Positions 15,684-25,946 of a DNA stretch of 64,000 nt are shown one piece after another. The stretch is from an uncultured Lachnospiraceae bacterium. GTDB lineage: Bacteria; Bacillota; Clostridia; Lachnospirales; Lachnospiraceae. A model generated the notes under the pieces. It had not been told where the DNA came from. It ran no database searches and worked only from the letters and a program-made list of their open reading frames with translations. Both the position numbers and the translations under genes were made by a program. The stretch is from the NCBI GenBank assembly GCA_944383545.1, contig CALWPY010000003.1, forward strand, positions 111,698-175,697. The letters are read 5' to 3'. How positions within the stretch are numbered: the stretch's first letter is position 1; each line of letters opens with the position of its first letter.

Positions 15684-18326
15684 TTATTTTATCTCTTCTT
15701 TTATGAAAGAAACCGCCTCAGATAGAGCTTTGTCTATCTCAGCAGGATTTTTCCCTCCCGCCTGAGCCATGTTTGGACGTCCGCCGCCGCCACCGCCTAC
15801 GATAGGAGCAATTTTCTTTATTATATTTCCGGCGTGTGCACCCTTTGCCACGGCATCATCAGTTGCCATAACAATAAGATTTACCTTATCACCCATATCA
15901 GATGCAAGTACAACGACTGCGGTTTTAAGCTTATCTTTCAGCTCATCTCCAAGATTTCTCAGGGAATTCATGTCAACTCCCTTAACCTTTACAGAAAGAA
16001 GTTTAATGCCTTTATAATCCTCCGCATTGGAAGCAGCATCACCCATACTGTCCTTGGCAAGCTTACTTTTAAGCTTTTCATTTTCAGAATGAAGTGATTT
16101 TATTTCAGACATCAGGCTTTCAATCTTTTCAACGAGTCTGTGAGGCTCTGTTTTCGCTGTCTTTGCCGCCAGATTAAGCTCGTTTTCAATCTCATTATAA
16201 TAATCGAAAGCACCTTTGGATGTTAAAGCTTCAATTCTTCTTACACCTGCCGCTATACCCTGTTCTGAAACAATCTTAAATGTGCTTATAACGCCTGTCT
16301 CAGGTACATGGGTACCTCCGCAAAGCTCCTTTGAAAAGTCTCCCATTGTTACTACTCTTACAGTATCTCCATACTTTTCACCGAAAAGAGCCATGGCGCC
16401 CGTCTTTTTAGCATCTTCAAGGCTCATAATATTGGTTTCAACCTTTAAGTTTTCAGCTATTTCTTTATTTACAATAGCCTCAACTTCAGCTATTTCTTCC
16501 TTTGTCATAGGTTTAATATGAGTAAAGTCAAATCTGAGCCTGTCAGGTGTAACTAAAGAGCCTGCCTGTTCTACATGAGCTCCTAAAACCATTTTAAGAG
16601 CCTTCTGGAGAAGGTGTGTTGCTGAATGGTTGTTACAGATAAGCTTTCTTCTGTCCGCATCCACCGTAAGCATCGCATTATCAGAAACATTTATTTCTCC
16701 TGATTCAACATATCCTATATGGGCAGTTTTTCCTCCTACAACCTTAATTGTGTCCTGAACAACAAATGTTCCGTTAGGAGTCTTAATAATTCCGGTGTCA
16801 CCCGTCTGTCCGCCCATTGTTGCATAAAACGGTGTCTCAGCCGTAAATATTGAAGCCTGTGCCCCCTCCGATACTGTATCAACAACATCTGTATCTGTTG
16901 TAACAGCTATTATTTTAGATTCATATGATAAGTTGTCATATCCGACAAACTCAGTTGTCATATCAGTATCAAGTTTTTCATATACGGTTGCATCGGCACC
17001 CATATAATTTGTAACCTTACGTGCCTTTCTGGCAGTTGTACGCTGTACTTCCATACATTCGGCAAACTTTTCTTCGTCAACTTCCATACCGCTTTCTTCA
17101 AGAATTTCTTTTGTCAGGTCAAGAGGGAATCCATAGGTATCATAAAGCTTAAATGCCTTTTCGCCGTCAAGAACAGTCTGATTATTCTCCTTCATCTCGT
17201 CTGTATATTCCTTTAAGATTGAAAGTCCCTGGTCAATCGTTCTGTTAAAGTTTTCTTCTTCCTTATTAAGGCATGAGAAAATATGCTCCTTCTTTTCCAG
17301 AAGCTCAGGATAAGCGTCCTTTGATACCTCAATTACGGTATTTGAAAGCTCTGCAAGAAACTTACCCTTTATTCCGAGAAGTCTTCCGTGTCTTGCAGCC
17401 CTTCTCAAAAGTCTTCTTAAAACATAGCCTCTTCCTTCATTTGAAGGAAGAATTCCGTCGCTTGTCATAAATGTAACGGAACGGATATGGTCGGTAATAA
17501 GTCTTATGGAAATATCATTCTTTTCATTTTCCTTATATTTTACACCTGCCATTTCGCAGACCTTATCTCTTAAAGCCTTAATTGTATCAACATCAAAAAT
17601 GGAATCTACATCCTGAACAACTACGGCAAGACGCTCAAGCCCCATTCCCGTATCAATATTTTTATGCTCAAGCTCAGTATAATTGTTGTGTCCGTCATTA
17701 TCAAACTGGGTAAATACGTTATTCCATACCTCCATGTATCTGTCACAGTCACAGCCTACCGTACAACCCGGCTTTCCACAGCCGTACTTTTCGCCCCTGT
17801 CATAATACACTTCAGAACACGGACCGCAAGGACCTGCTCCGTGCTCCCAGAAATTATCTTCTTTTCCGAATCTGTATATTCTTTCTTTTGGAATACCTAT
17901 CTTTTTATTCCAGATATCAAAGGCTTCATCATCTTCCAAATAAACTGAAGGATAAAGTCTGTCAGGGTCAAGTCCCACTACATCGGTCAGAAATTCCCAT
18001 GTCCACTTAATTGCTTCGTCTTTAAAATAATCTCCAAAAGAAAAATTACCGAGCATTTCAAAAAAGGTACCATGCCTTGCCGTCTTTCCTACATTTTCAA
18101 TATCACCCGTACGAATACACTTCTGACAGGTAGTTACCCTTGTTCTGGGTGGTATTTCCTGTCCTGTAAAATATGGCTTAAGCGGTGCCATTCCTGAATT
18201 TATAAGAAGAAGACTGTTGTCATTATGGGGAATTAGAGAAAAACTCTTTAATCTTAAATGACCATTCTTCTTTTCAAAATAAGAGAGAAACATTTCTCTT
18301 AATTGGTTTACTCCGTATTTTTCCAC
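15684..18326 (-). CDS. alaS: Alanine--tRNA ligase
   Basis: Charges tRNA-Ala. The 880-residue protein has the class II catalytic core at the N-terminus ([29 protein letters not shown]). The editing domain carries the metal-binding motifs NHSATHLLQ and ELCGGTH. A coiled coil lies around 735-765, and the glycine-rich C-Ala domain contains [15 protein letters not shown]. Length is normal. It starts 28 bases after the HisF-like/HisIE fusion gene, so it appears to be the last gene of the histidine operon. I saw no T-box between them. Confidence 0.98.
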   Translation of the reverse strand: MEKYGVNQLREMFLSYFEKKNGHLRLKSFSLIPHNDNSLLLINSGMAPLKPYFTGQEIPPRTRVTTCQKCIRTGDIENVGKTARHGTFFEMLGNFSFGDYFKDEAIKWTWEFLTDVVGLDPDRLYPSVYLEDDEAFDIWNKKIGIPKERIYRFGKEDNFWEHGAGPCGPCSEVYYDRGEKYGCGKPGCTVGCDCDRYMEVWNNVFTQFDNDGHNNYTELEHKNIDTGMGLERLAVVVQDVDSIFDVDTIKALRDKVCEMAGVKYKENEKNDISIRLITDHIRSVTFMTSDGILPSNEGRGYVLRRLLRRAARHGRLLGIKGKFLAELSNTVIEVSKDAYPELLEKKEHIFSCLNKEEENFNRTIDQGLSILKEYTDEMKENNQTVLDGEKAFKLYDTYGFPLDLTKEILEESGMEVDEEKFAECMEVQRTTARKARKVTNYMGADATVYEKLDTDMTTEFVGYDNLSYESKIIAVTTDTDVVDTVSEGAQASIFTAETPFYATMGGQTGDTGIIKTPNGTFVVQDTIKVVGGKTAHIGYVESGEINVSDNAMLTVDADRRKLICNNHSATHLLQKALKMVLGAHVEQAGSLVTPDRLRFDFTHIKPMTKEEIAEVEAIVNKEIAENLKVETNIMSLEDAKKTGAMALFGEKYGDTVRVVTMGDFSKELCGGTHVPETGVISTFKIVSEQGIAAGVRRIEALTSKGAFDYYNEIENELNLAAKTAKTEPHRLVEKIESLMSEIKSLHSENEKLKSKLAKDSMGDAASNAEDYKGIKLLSVKVKGVDMNSLRNLGDELKDKLKTAVVVLASDMGDKVNLIVMATDDAVAKGAHAGNIIKKIAPIVGGGGGGRPNMAQAGGKNPAEIDKALSEAVSFIKEEIK

Positions 18327-18354
18327 GATTTATGACCTCCTGTTGTGGTTTAGT

Positions 18355-19617
18355 TTATCTTCTTTCAGCAAGCTCTTTTATGACATCTTCCCATGTCATT
18401 CCTCTTTCTACCATAAGCACCATAAGGTGATACAGGAAATCGGATATTTCATATTTCATTTCTTCAGGATCAGGATTTTTGGCTGCAATAATTATTTCCG
18501 TAGCCTCTTCTCCTACCTTCTTAAGTATCTTGTCAATTCCTTTATCAAAAAGGTAATTTGTATATGAGCCATCTTTAGGATTTTTCTTTCTGTCATATAT
18601 TATATTATATACATCAGAAAATACCGTCAGAGGATTGGTGTCATCATATTCCTTAGTTACAAGCGGTGTAAAGAAACATGTCGGATTTCCCGTATGGCAG
18701 GCAGGTCCTACCTGTGAAACCTTTGCCAGTATTGTATCTCTGTCACAGTCTAAGACAAGTGCCTTTACGAACTGAAAATGTCCTGAAGTCTCACCCTTGG
18801 TCCATATGGTCTGTCTGCTTCTGCTGTAATATGTCATTCTTCCCGATTCAACTGTTTTATTAAAGGACTCCTCATTCATATATGCAAGCATAAGAACTTC
18901 GCCTGTCTTATAATCCTGTGCTATACATGGAATAAGACCTTCTGAATTTAGTTTAAACTCCTTAAAATCCAGTGAGCTCTCAAAAAGATTTACAGGGACG
19001 TTATATTTCTTACATTCCTGCTTAATTGACATTACATCATGTTCTGCAAGATTATAAAGGCTTACGCATTCTGCATTTGTATCATTAAGGAGACTTGCAA
19101 TTTCCTTTCCGTCCGTTGAGTAAGATGAAACGGTGACCGGAAGTCCTACTTCCTTTCTTACTCTTTTTACAATTTCAATATAATCAGGTACCTTATTGTA
19201 ATGGAGAAGTAAAAGTTCTCCTGCTCCTGCTTCTTTTAATTTTTTTGCATAATCCAAATAATCTGTTACCTCAGTAAGGTCAATCGTTACAATAATTCTT
19301 TCGGAGCCAAATCTGTCTGACGCTTCTGTAACAATACCTATATCATTCATAGGCGCTGATTTCATACATACCTTGGATGCACCTGCATACAGAAGTTTTT
19401 TTACATCCTCAAGTCTTCTTACGCCACCACATGCAATAAGGGGTATATCAATAGTTCTGGTAATCTCTTTAATTATAGGAATATTTTTTTCCAGTCCCTC
19501 TCTGGTAGCCGTACTGTCAAAAAAAGCTACTTCGTCAGCACCTGCGTCATTATAAAACTTGGCTTCCGCCACAGGATTATTCATTGTAACACATGGTATT
19601 ATCTTTTTGTACATCAT
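18355..19617 (-). CDS. hisIE: HisF-like domain fused to HisIE (PRA-CH/PRA-PH)
   Basis: This 420-residue fusion catalyses steps 2 and 3 of histidine synthesis. Residues 226-320 form phosphoribosyl-AMP cyclohydrolase, with DCDRD at 290-294, Cys307-His308 and Cys314. Residues about 330-420 form phosphoribosyl-ATP pyrophosphohydrolase ([15 protein letters not shown]). Residues 1-210 resemble the HisF cyclase barrel ([34 protein letters not shown]). However, position 11, the catalytic Asp of HisF, is Thr, and the loop that follows it in true HisF is deleted. The barrel is therefore probably not an active cyclase, and a separate hisF is expected elsewhere. It lies 12 bases after hisB. Confidence 0.9.
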   Translation of the reverse strand: MMYKKIIPCVTMNNPVAEAKFYNDAGADEVAFFDSTATREGLEKNIPIIKEITRTIDIPLIACGGVRRLEDVKKLLYAGASKVCMKSAPMNDIGIVTEASDRFGSERIIVTIDLTEVTDYLDYAKKLKEAGAGELLLLHYNKVPDYIEIVKRVRKEVGLPVTVSSYSTDGKEIASLLNDTNAECVSLYNLAEHDVMSIKQECKKYNVPVNLFESSLDFKEFKLNSEGLIPCIAQDYKTGEVLMLAYMNEESFNKTVESGRMTYYSRSRQTIWTKGETSGHFQFVKALVLDCDRDTILAKVSQVGPACHTGNPTCFFTPLVTKEYDDTNPLTVFSDVYNIIYDRKKNPKDGSYTNYLFDKGIDKILKKVGEEATEIIIAAKNPDPEEMKYEISDFLYHLMVLMVERGMTWEDVIKELAERR

Positions 19618-19629
19618 AAATATTACCCC

Positions 19630-20223
19630 CTATAATGTTCCTTTTGTGGAAAGAATTTCCCCTTCAAGCCTTGGGTCAATTTTTGTTGCCTCATCCAACG
19701 CATTTGCGAATGCTTTAAAGGATGCTTCTATAATATGGTGATTATTTTTTCCTTCAAGCTGCTTAATAAATAAATTCATTCCTGATGAATATGAAACGGC
19801 GTAAAAGAATTCTTTTACCATTTCAGAATCCATGGCGCCTACCTGTGGTACCGTAAGATTTAAATCAAATCCCAGATATGGTCTTCCTGATAAATCAAGG
19901 GAACAAAGCACTAAGGTTTCATCCATAGGCATTACAAATGAGCCATAACGCTTTATACCTTTTTTATCTCCTAAGGCTTCTTTGATTGCCTGTCCAAGGA
20001 CAATACCTGTATCTTCTATCGTATGATGAGAGTCAACTTCCAAATCTCCCTTAACCGAAACATTTAAATCAAAAAAGCCATGTTTTGCAAAGCTTTTAAG
20101 CATATGGTCAAAAAAACCTATACCTGTATCAACTTCCGATACACCTGTTCCGTCAATGTTAAATGACAAATTTATATCTGTTTCACTTGTTTTTCTTGTA
20201 AGAGATACTTTTCTTTCTGCCAT
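19630..20223 (-). CDS. hisB: Imidazoleglycerol-phosphate dehydratase
   Basis: Dehydrates imidazole glycerol phosphate to imidazole acetol phosphate in histidine synthesis. The 197-residue monofunctional enzyme carries the two manganese-binding motifs of the family, FFDHMLKSFAKH and DSHHTIEDTGI in the first half and NNHHIIEASFKA in the second. There is no phosphatase domain as in E. coli HisB. It is located between hisD and the HisIE fusion in the same operon. Confidence 0.97.
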   Translation of the reverse strand: MAERKVSLTRKTSETDINLSFNIDGTGVSEVDTGIGFFDHMLKSFAKHGFFDLNVSVKGDLEVDSHHTIEDTGIVLGQAIKEALGDKKGIKRYGSFVMPMDETLVLCSLDLSGRPYLGFDLNLTVPQVGAMDSEMVKEFFYAVSYSSGMNLFIKQLEGKNNHHIIEASFKAFANALDEATKIDPRLEGEILSTKGTL

Positions 20224-20249
20224 GTTTTTCTCCCTTCATAATACCATAA

Positions 20250-21548
20250 TTATTTATTATCTTCAAATCTAACCTTTATTGAATTAGCGTGTGCAGTAAG
20301 CTGTTCTGATTCTGCAAATGCTTCTATATCCTCATGTGCACTAAAGAGTGCTTCTTCGGAATAATATATAATACTTGACTTTTTAACAAAATCATCCACA
20401 TTAAGAGGCGAGAAAAATTTTGCCGTTCCGTTTGTAGGAAGTACATGATTAGGACCTGCAAAATAATCTCCCAGCGGCTCTGATGAATATTCACCGAGGA
20501 AAATTGCCCCTGCATTTTTGATTTTTGTCATTACTTCAAAAGGATTTGCCGTAAGTATTTCCAGATGCTCAGGTGCAATTTCATTTGTGATTTCTATTGC
20601 TTCTTTTAAGTTTTCCGTTACCAGAATATATCCGAAATTATCCAGAGACTTTCTTATAATATCCTTTCTTGAGAGCTTAGGAACAAACTTTTCTACTTCT
20701 TCAGAAACCCTTTCTGCAAGTTCCATGCTGTCAGTCACCATTATTGCAGATGCAAGCTCGTCATGCTCAGCCTGTGACAAAAGGTCAGCGGCAGCATAAC
20801 GCGGATTAGCCGTCTTATCAGCCAGAACAAGCACTTCACTCGGACCTGCTATGGAATCTATGCTTACGTGACCATATACAAGCCTTTTAGCAAGCGCTAC
20901 AAATATATTTCCCGGTCCTACAATTTTATCTACCTTTGGAACTGACTCCGTACCAAATGCCAGCGCTGCTATTGCCTGAGCGCCTCCTGCCTTATAAACT
21001 TCTGTTGCTCCGGCTTCCTTCGCTGCAACCAGTGTCATCGAATAAACCTTTCCTTCGCTGTTGCAAGGAGTTGTCATTATTATATTTTTAACTCCTGCCA
21101 CATGTGCAGGTATAATATTCATCAGTACTGAAGAAGGATAAGCTGCCTTTCCGCCCGGCACATATACACCAACAGATTCAATAGGAGACATTTTCTGGCC
21201 GAGTATAATTCCGGTGTCTTCTGTTTCTATCCAGCTTGTCCTCTTCTGCTTTTCATGATAAGCACGAATATTCTTTATTGATTTTCTTATTACGCTGAGA
21301 AGCTTTTCATCCACCTCTTTGTATGCGGCTTCAATCTCCTCATCTGTTACCTTTACATTGTCAGCATTTATATCTGCCTTATCAAATTTCTTTGTATATT
21401 CAAAAAGTGCAGAATCTTTATTCTTATGTACATTTTCTACTATTTCCTTGACCGTTGCCTCGTATTCACCGTAATTATCAGGACTTCTCTTAAGAAGATT
21501 ATTTAATATATCTTTTTTGGTCTCATCCGTAAGTTTAATAATTCTCAT
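20250..21548 (-). CDS. hisD: Histidinol dehydrogenase
   Basis: Oxidises L-histidinol to histidine in two NAD+-dependent steps; it is a zinc enzyme. The 432-residue length is normal. The signature GPGNIFVALAKRLVYGHVS followed by IDSIAGPSEVLVLAD is present. The conserved SQAEHDELASA and a C-terminal GPNHVLPTNGTAKFFSPL supply metal ligands and catalytic residues. It starts 13 bases after hisG, in the same operon. Confidence 0.98.
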   Translation of the reverse strand: MRIIKLTDETKKDILNNLLKRSPDNYGEYEATVKEIVENVHKNKDSALFEYTKKFDKADINADNVKVTDEEIEAAYKEVDEKLLSVIRKSIKNIRAYHEKQKRTSWIETEDTGIILGQKMSPIESVGVYVPGGKAAYPSSVLMNIIPAHVAGVKNIIMTTPCNSEGKVYSMTLVAAKEAGATEVYKAGGAQAIAALAFGTESVPKVDKIVGPGNIFVALAKRLVYGHVSIDSIAGPSEVLVLADKTANPRYAAADLLSQAEHDELASAIMVTDSMELAERVSEEVEKFVPKLSRKDIIRKSLDNFGYILVTENLKEAIEITNEIAPEHLEILTANPFEVMTKIKNAGAIFLGEYSSEPLGDYFAGPNHVLPTNGTAKFFSPLNVDDFVKKSSIIYYSEEALFSAHEDIEAFAESEQLTAHANSIKVRFEDNK

Positions 21549-21561
21549 CTTATTTCTCCTT

Positions 21562-22197
21562 TCACATAACCTTGTTTAAATCAGCCAGAAGATTTCTTAT
21601 TCTGTTATGCTCCATTCTGAGGCTAACCTGGTTTACAACTACTCTTGCTGAAAGCGGACATATTTCTTCCAGCACGGAAAGCCCGTTTTCCCTTAATGTA
21701 CTTCCTGTTTCAACTATATCCACAATTACATCTGCCAAACCGACTATCGGAGCCAGTTCCACAGAGCCGTTTAATTTAATGATTTCTACGGTCTGGTTTT
21801 TCTTGTTATTAAAATAATCCTTGGCTATATTGGGATATTTGCTCGCCACCCTTATTATTTCGTTTCTTTTAAGTATTTCTTTAGCACTTTCAGGACCGCA
21901 TACACACATACGGCATTTGCCAAAGCCCAAATCCATTACTTCATAAAGATTTCTTCCTTCCTCAAGAATGGTGTCTTTTCCTACAACTCCTATATCAGCC
22001 GCGCCATACTCAACATATGTAGGTACATCTCCTGCTTTTGCAAGGAAAAATCTCATTTTATATTCTTCGTTTGTAAATATAAGCTTTCTTGTATCGGGCT
22101 CTTTCATTTCCTCGCAGGTTATCCCTATCTGTTCAAACAGAGATAATGTTTTCTTTGCGAGACGCCCCTTTGCCAAAGCAAATGTTAAATATCTCAT
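21562..22197 (-). CDS. hisG: ATP phosphoribosyltransferase, short form
   Basis: Condenses ATP with PRPP, the committed step of histidine synthesis. At 211 residues it is the short HisG form, which lacks the C-terminal regulatory domain and needs the HisZ subunit. hisZ lies directly upstream with a 20-base gap. Recognisable blocks are LTFALAKGRLAKKT at the N-terminus, YGAADIGVVGKD, and the PRPP-binding region IVDIVETGSTLRENGL. Confidence 0.97.
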   Translation of the reverse strand: MRYLTFALAKGRLAKKTLSLFEQIGITCEEMKEPDTRKLIFTNEEYKMRFFLAKAGDVPTYVEYGAADIGVVGKDTILEEGRNLYEVMDLGFGKCRMCVCGPESAKEILKRNEIIRVASKYPNIAKDYFNNKKNQTVEIIKLNGSVELAPIVGLADVIVDIVETGSTLRENGLSVLEEICPLSARVVVNQVSLRMEHNRIRNLLADLNKVM

Positions 22198-22217
22198 TTT
22201 TTCCTCCCGGTTACTAA

Positions 22218-23471
22218 TTAAAGTTCACTGTAATTTACCGTCTGCCTTGTTTCATCCACCAGTGAAATTGCAATTACGGTTTCATCATTTTCAAAATAAT
22301 AAATTCCGCTTATATGCTCTCTTTTTGCATAATCTATATAATTATTCAGGTCATGCTTCCTTGATTTTCTTACAAGTTCTGTCACTGAGCCGTTTTTCCG
22401 TAATTTTGCAGCCAGAATTACGGCATTTTTCTGATTTTCGATATTATATAATATCAATGTATTCTTTATATCAGTATCTATATCTATATTTTGCCTGGAT
22501 ATCGCCATCATAAGTTCGTCTACAAATATTGCAAACCCTATTGACGGAGCATCTTTTCCAAATTTTTTCAAAAGATTGTTATATCTTCCGCCCTTTACCA
22601 CGGCATCTCCGGTACCATGTGTATAAGCCCTGAAAACCACTCCGGTATAGTAATTATACCTGTTAAGCATACTTAAATCAAATCCTACATATGATTCATA
22701 TCCGTAATAAGTAAGTACATTATATATTTTTTTCATTCTTTGAATTGCTTCAAGTGCCTTTTTGTTTTTTGTAAGACCTGCCGCCTTATCGAGCATTTCA
22801 AGGCCTCCGAAAAGAGTATCAAAGCACGATAATGCAGTTTTCATGTCTTCGGAAATATCAAGTCCTTTCACAAACTCCTGAAGTCCGAAAAAATTCTTTA
22901 TTCTTATGTATTCACGGATTTGCTGTTCCGTATCCGCATCAACACCTGCCTCTTCAATGAGTCCTTTAAAATATTCTACCTCGCCAATTTCTATTTCAAA
23001 TTCCTTAAGACCCGTTGATAAAAGACATTCTATTACACAGGCAATTATTTCTGCATCTGCGGCAGAACTGTCATCATTTATAAGCTCACAGCCAATCTGT
23101 GTAGACTCACTCAATTTTCCCTGATGCTGATGCGCATTGGTAAAGGTATTTCCTTTATAACATAATCTTATGGGCAGCTCCTCATCAGGAAAATATTTTG
23201 CCACACATCTGGCAATGCTCGGAGTTATATCCGGTCTTAAGACAAGCGTATTATTATTCCTGTCAAAAAACTTATACATTTCATTGGAAGGCGCAGAGCC
23301 TTTGTCCATATTAAAAATATCAAAATATTCAAATGCAGGAGTTTCTATATCATTATAGCTGTACATCTCCAGAACATGATGGATATGTTCTACAACTCTC
23401 ATCTTTTTCTTTAATTCCGAATTATAGATATCCCTTACACCTTCCGGGGTATGAAGCAGTCTTTCCTTCAT
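22218..23471 (-). CDS. hisZ: ATP phosphoribosyltransferase regulatory subunit
   Basis: This 417-residue HisRS-like paralogue activates short-form HisG and mediates histidine feedback. It resembles the class II histidyl-tRNA synthetase core (LLHTPEGVRDIYNSE, LVLRPDITPSIARCVAKY, GRYNNLLKKFG) but is encoded next to short hisG and has no clear anticodon-binding domain. It is the first gene of the histidine operon. AAGGAG precedes its ATG, and a sigma-A promoter lies about 80 bases upstream. Confidence 0.95.
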   Translation of the reverse strand: MKERLLHTPEGVRDIYNSELKKKMRVVEHIHHVLEMYSYNDIETPAFEYFDIFNMDKGSAPSNEMYKFFDRNNNTLVLRPDITPSIARCVAKYFPDEELPIRLCYKGNTFTNAHQHQGKLSESTQIGCELINDDSSAADAEIIACVIECLLSTGLKEFEIEIGEVEYFKGLIEEAGVDADTEQQIREYIRIKNFFGLQEFVKGLDISEDMKTALSCFDTLFGGLEMLDKAAGLTKNKKALEAIQRMKKIYNVLTYYGYESYVGFDLSMLNRYNYYTGVVFRAYTHGTGDAVVKGGRYNNLLKKFGKDAPSIGFAIFVDELMMAISRQNIDIDTDIKNTLILYNIENQKNAVILAAKLRKNGSVTELVRKSRKHDLNNYIDYAKREHISGIYYFENDETVIAISLVDETRQTVNYSEL

Positions 23472-23508
23472 CTTTTTTCTCCTTACTTTATCATATATTA
23501 TTTAAAAT

Positions 23509-23544
23509 CCGTGTAGTCACATATTTATCATTAATCTACACAGG
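23509..23544 (-). promoter_or_regulatory. Hairpin in the histidine operon leader
   Basis: The stem CCGTGTAG (23509-23516) pairs with CTACACAGG (23536-23544) with one bulge, leaving a loop of about 19 bases. It lies in the hisZ leader. No T-run follows it, and there is no histidine-codon leader peptide or T-box. Its function is unknown. Confidence 0.4.
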
Positions 23545-23551
23545 TAATTAC

Positions 23552-23580
23552 ATAATAAGCCAAATATCCAAACTTATCAA
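23552..23580 (-). promoter_or_regulatory. Sigma-A promoter of the histidine operon
   Basis: On the minus strand TTGATA (23575-23580) and TATTAT (23552-23557) are 17 bases apart. It is divergent from the lexA promoter, whose -35 box is about 45 bases away. Confidence 0.65.
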
Positions 23581-23610
23581 TCAGAAATTTAAATATTCTT
23601 TAAAAAAATC

Positions 23611-23624
23611 AGAACATTTGTTTT
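23611..23624 (+). promoter_or_regulatory. Likely LexA operator (SOS box)
   Basis: AGAACATTTGTTTT matches the Firmicutes SOS pattern CGAACNNNNGTTCG in the core GAAC-N4-GTT. The match is imperfect at the edges. It overlaps the -35 region of the lexA promoter, as expected for autorepression. Confidence 0.6.
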
Positions 23625-23651
23625 GCATTATTAAAAAATGTATGCTATAAT
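23623..23651 (+). promoter_or_regulatory. lexA promoter with extended -10
   Basis: TTGCAT (23623-23628) and a perfect TATAAT (23646-23651) are 17 bases apart, with TGC before the -10 box. The weak -35 is compensated by the extended -10. The ribosome binding site GGAGG (23672-23676) is 6 bases before the lexA ATG. Confidence 0.7.
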
Positions 23652-23682
23652 CATATCAGTATATATCTAACGGAGGTAAAAT

Positions 23683-24300
23683 ATGAGTAAAGGAAAGATT
23701 TCTGCAAAACAGCAGGAAATCCTTGATTATATCAAGGAATGTATTTTAAATAAAGGATATCCGCCTGCAGTTCGTGAGATTTGCGAAGCAGTTAAATTAA
23801 AATCCACTTCATCCGTACATGCACACCTTGAAACACTTGAAACAAACGGATATATCAGAAGGGACCCTACCAAACCAAGAGCAATAGAAATTCTGGATGA
23901 TGATTTTTATAACCTTGGGCGCCGAGAACTTGTAAATGTCCCAATTATTGGTACTGTTACAGCCGGACAGCCTATTCTTGCAGTAGAAAATATAGACGGC
24001 TACTTCCCTGTTCCTCCTGAATATCTTCATAATAAACAGACCTTTATGCTCAAAGTAAAGGGTGAAAGTATGATTAACGCAGGTATTTTGGACGGTGATA
24101 TGATTCTTGTTGAAGAAACACCTACCGCAGCTAATAACGAAATTGTTGTTGCATTAGTTGATGATTCTGCAACCGTAAAAAGATATTTTAAAGAAAACGG
24201 CCACTACAGACTTCAGCCTGAAAATGACTTCATGGAGCCGATTATAGTAGATAATCTTTCCATAGTCGGAAGGGTAATCGGACTCTTCCGAACAATATAA
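23683..24300 (+). CDS. lexA: LexA repressor
   Basis: This 205-residue SOS repressor has an N-terminal winged helix (about 1-70, [22 protein letters not shown] split across it). The C-terminal part is an S24 self-cleaving domain. The Ala94-Gly95 cleavage site (TVTAGQP), Ser129 (KGESM) and Lys166 (TVKRYF) are all present, so RecA-stimulated autocleavage should work. It is transcribed on its own, opposite to the histidine operon. It probably represses itself through the operator at 23611-23624. Confidence 0.98.
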   Translation: MSKGKISAKQQEILDYIKECILNKGYPPAVREICEAVKLKSTSSVHAHLETLETNGYIRRDPTKPRAIEILDDDFYNLGRRELVNVPIIGTVTAGQPILAVENIDGYFPVPPEYLHNKQTFMLKVKGESMINAGILDGDMILVEETPTAANNEIVVALVDDSATVKRYFKENGHYRLQPENDFMEPIIVDNLSIVGRVIGLFRTI

Positions 24301-24314
24301 TTTTATAAATATCA

Positions 24315-24358
24315 AGCCGGCACTTTGATAAAAAATTCTAAAGTGCCGGCTGTTTTAT
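24315..24358 (+). terminator. Terminator after lexA
   Basis: A perfect 12-base stem, AGCCGGCACTTT (24315-24326) with AAAGTGCCGGCT (24340-24351), has a 13-base loop and is followed by GTTTTATT. It also separates lexA from the convergent glucosidase gene and could act on both strands. Confidence 0.85.
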
Positions 24359-24367
24359 TCATCTCTT

Positions 24368-25906
24368 TTATAAGTAAATTATAGAACTCTGCGGAGACAT
24401 CACTACCTTTTTACCATTTAATGTCGCATCACCTATTTTAAAAATAACTTCTTTCATGTCTATTTCTTCAGGAAGTTCCGCCTCTGCCGGATTAAGGGAT
24501 GGATTTACCATTATAACAATGCTGCCACGCTTATATATAAGCGGATATTCTCCTTTTTTTACATATAATACACTAAAATCCCCGTCAGCCTGCAAATCCC
24601 TATATTTATGCCTCAGAGAAATAATGTTTTTTACGGTATTATACAGAGAATCTTCTCTTTTCTCTTCGCTTTCTACACAGACCGTATTTCCTGGACAGCC
24701 TGTAGGAAGATATGGTGTGTCAGAAACCGAAAAGCCGCAGTTTTTGTCACTGTTCCACTGCATAGGGGTACGGCTTCCTGTTCTTGAAAAACCTCCCTCT
24801 TTACTGATAAGCCCCTCCATAAAAGGCATCCCGATTTCATCTCCGTAATATAAAAACGGAACTCCGGGCATGGTAAATATCATTGAATATGCAAGTTTTA
24901 ATTCTCTCTCATCCATCCACTTTGACATTCTTGGTGTATCATGATTGCAGGTTATAAAAGATATATAACCATAATTCTTAGTCTCATTAAAATCATCTAA
25001 GTATTCATCAAGAAAGCCTTTTGCATCGCCATTTCCCTGTTTAGAGAAAAAGCTGTTATTTTCTCCTGTTTCCGTAACTTCACGGAACAATGAATGATAA
25101 CCATGTCCTTCATGGTCCAGATAAAAATCCATGTCAAATCCGCATTTTAAAGCTTTTTTAGGACAGCTCCATTCACTTACAAGAACTGCCTCGGGATATA
25201 ACTTATGAATTTCATCGGTAATATTTTTCCATACCTGCATTGTAGCGGTTTTATCATCATCATTTTTTACAAGTGAATCTGCCATGTCAACCCTGAAACC
25301 GTCACATCCCATTTCAAGCCAGAATTTCATTACATCCTTCATTGCTTCCCTTGTAGCAATACAATCGGGATGATTCACGGGAAGCTGCCATGAATGGGTA
25401 ATTTTATTAAAACCATAATTAAGCGCAGGCTGTGAGCTGAAAAAATTAACCATATAATTCCCGTTCCTGTCAGTAGTTCCGCAAACAAAACGGTAACCAT
25501 AAGGCGCATCCCAGACATTATTTGTCCATATGTATCTGTTTGAAAACTCATTTTTTTCAGGTTTTTTACTCTCCTTAAACCATTCATGAGTATCTGATGT
25601 ATGTCCGGGAACTAAATCCAGAATTACACGGATTCCTTTACTGTGTGCAAGTATAAAAAGTTCCTTTAAATCTTCATTTGTTCCGTATCTTTCAGCACAT
25701 TTTTTATAATTTTTCACATCATATCCTGCATCCATAAAAGGGCTGTCGAAACAAGGATTAAGCCATATGGCATTACAGCCAAGTTGCTTTACGTAATCGA
25801 GTTTTTCTCCTATTCCTTTAAAATCACCAATACCGTCTCCGTCACTATCCATAAAGGACTGTGGATAAATTTCATAAAAGACAGCATCTTTAAGCCAATC
25901 TGCCAT
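24368..25906 (-). CDS. GH13 alpha-glucosidase (oligo-1,6-glucosidase-like)
   Basis: This 512-residue glycoside hydrolase family 13 enzyme should hydrolyse alpha-glucosidic bonds of short oligosaccharides in the cytoplasm; no signal peptide is visible. The barrel begins FYEIYPQSFMDSDGDGIGD. The catalytic residues are Asp207 (GFRVDMA), Glu245 (VLVSEWS) and Asp323 (TCNHDTPR). The N-terminal pattern is that of oligo-1,6-glucosidase and dextran glucosidase, though bond specificity cannot be fixed by eye. It is the last gene of the long run that begins at rplU, which is an unexpected partner for ribosome-assembly genes. Confidence 0.92.
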   Translation of the reverse strand: MADWLKDAVFYEIYPQSFMDSDGDGIGDFKGIGEKLDYVKQLGCNAIWLNPCFDSPFMDAGYDVKNYKKCAERYGTNEDLKELFILAHSKGIRVILDLVPGHTSDTHEWFKESKKPEKNEFSNRYIWTNNVWDAPYGYRFVCGTTDRNGNYMVNFFSSQPALNYGFNKITHSWQLPVNHPDCIATREAMKDVMKFWLEMGCDGFRVDMADSLVKNDDDKTATMQVWKNITDEIHKLYPEAVLVSEWSCPKKALKCGFDMDFYLDHEGHGYHSLFREVTETGENNSFFSKQGNGDAKGFLDEYLDDFNETKNYGYISFITCNHDTPRMSKWMDERELKLAYSMIFTMPGVPFLYYGDEIGMPFMEGLISKEGGFSRTGSRTPMQWNSDKNCGFSVSDTPYLPTGCPGNTVCVESEEKREDSLYNTVKNIISLRHKYRDLQADGDFSVLYVKKGEYPLIYKRGSIVIMVNPSLNPAEAELPEEIDMKEVIFKIGDATLNGKKVVMSPQSSIIYL

Positions 25907-25946
25907 ATTTCATACCCCCTTTAAAAATCATAAGATTAAATATAGA

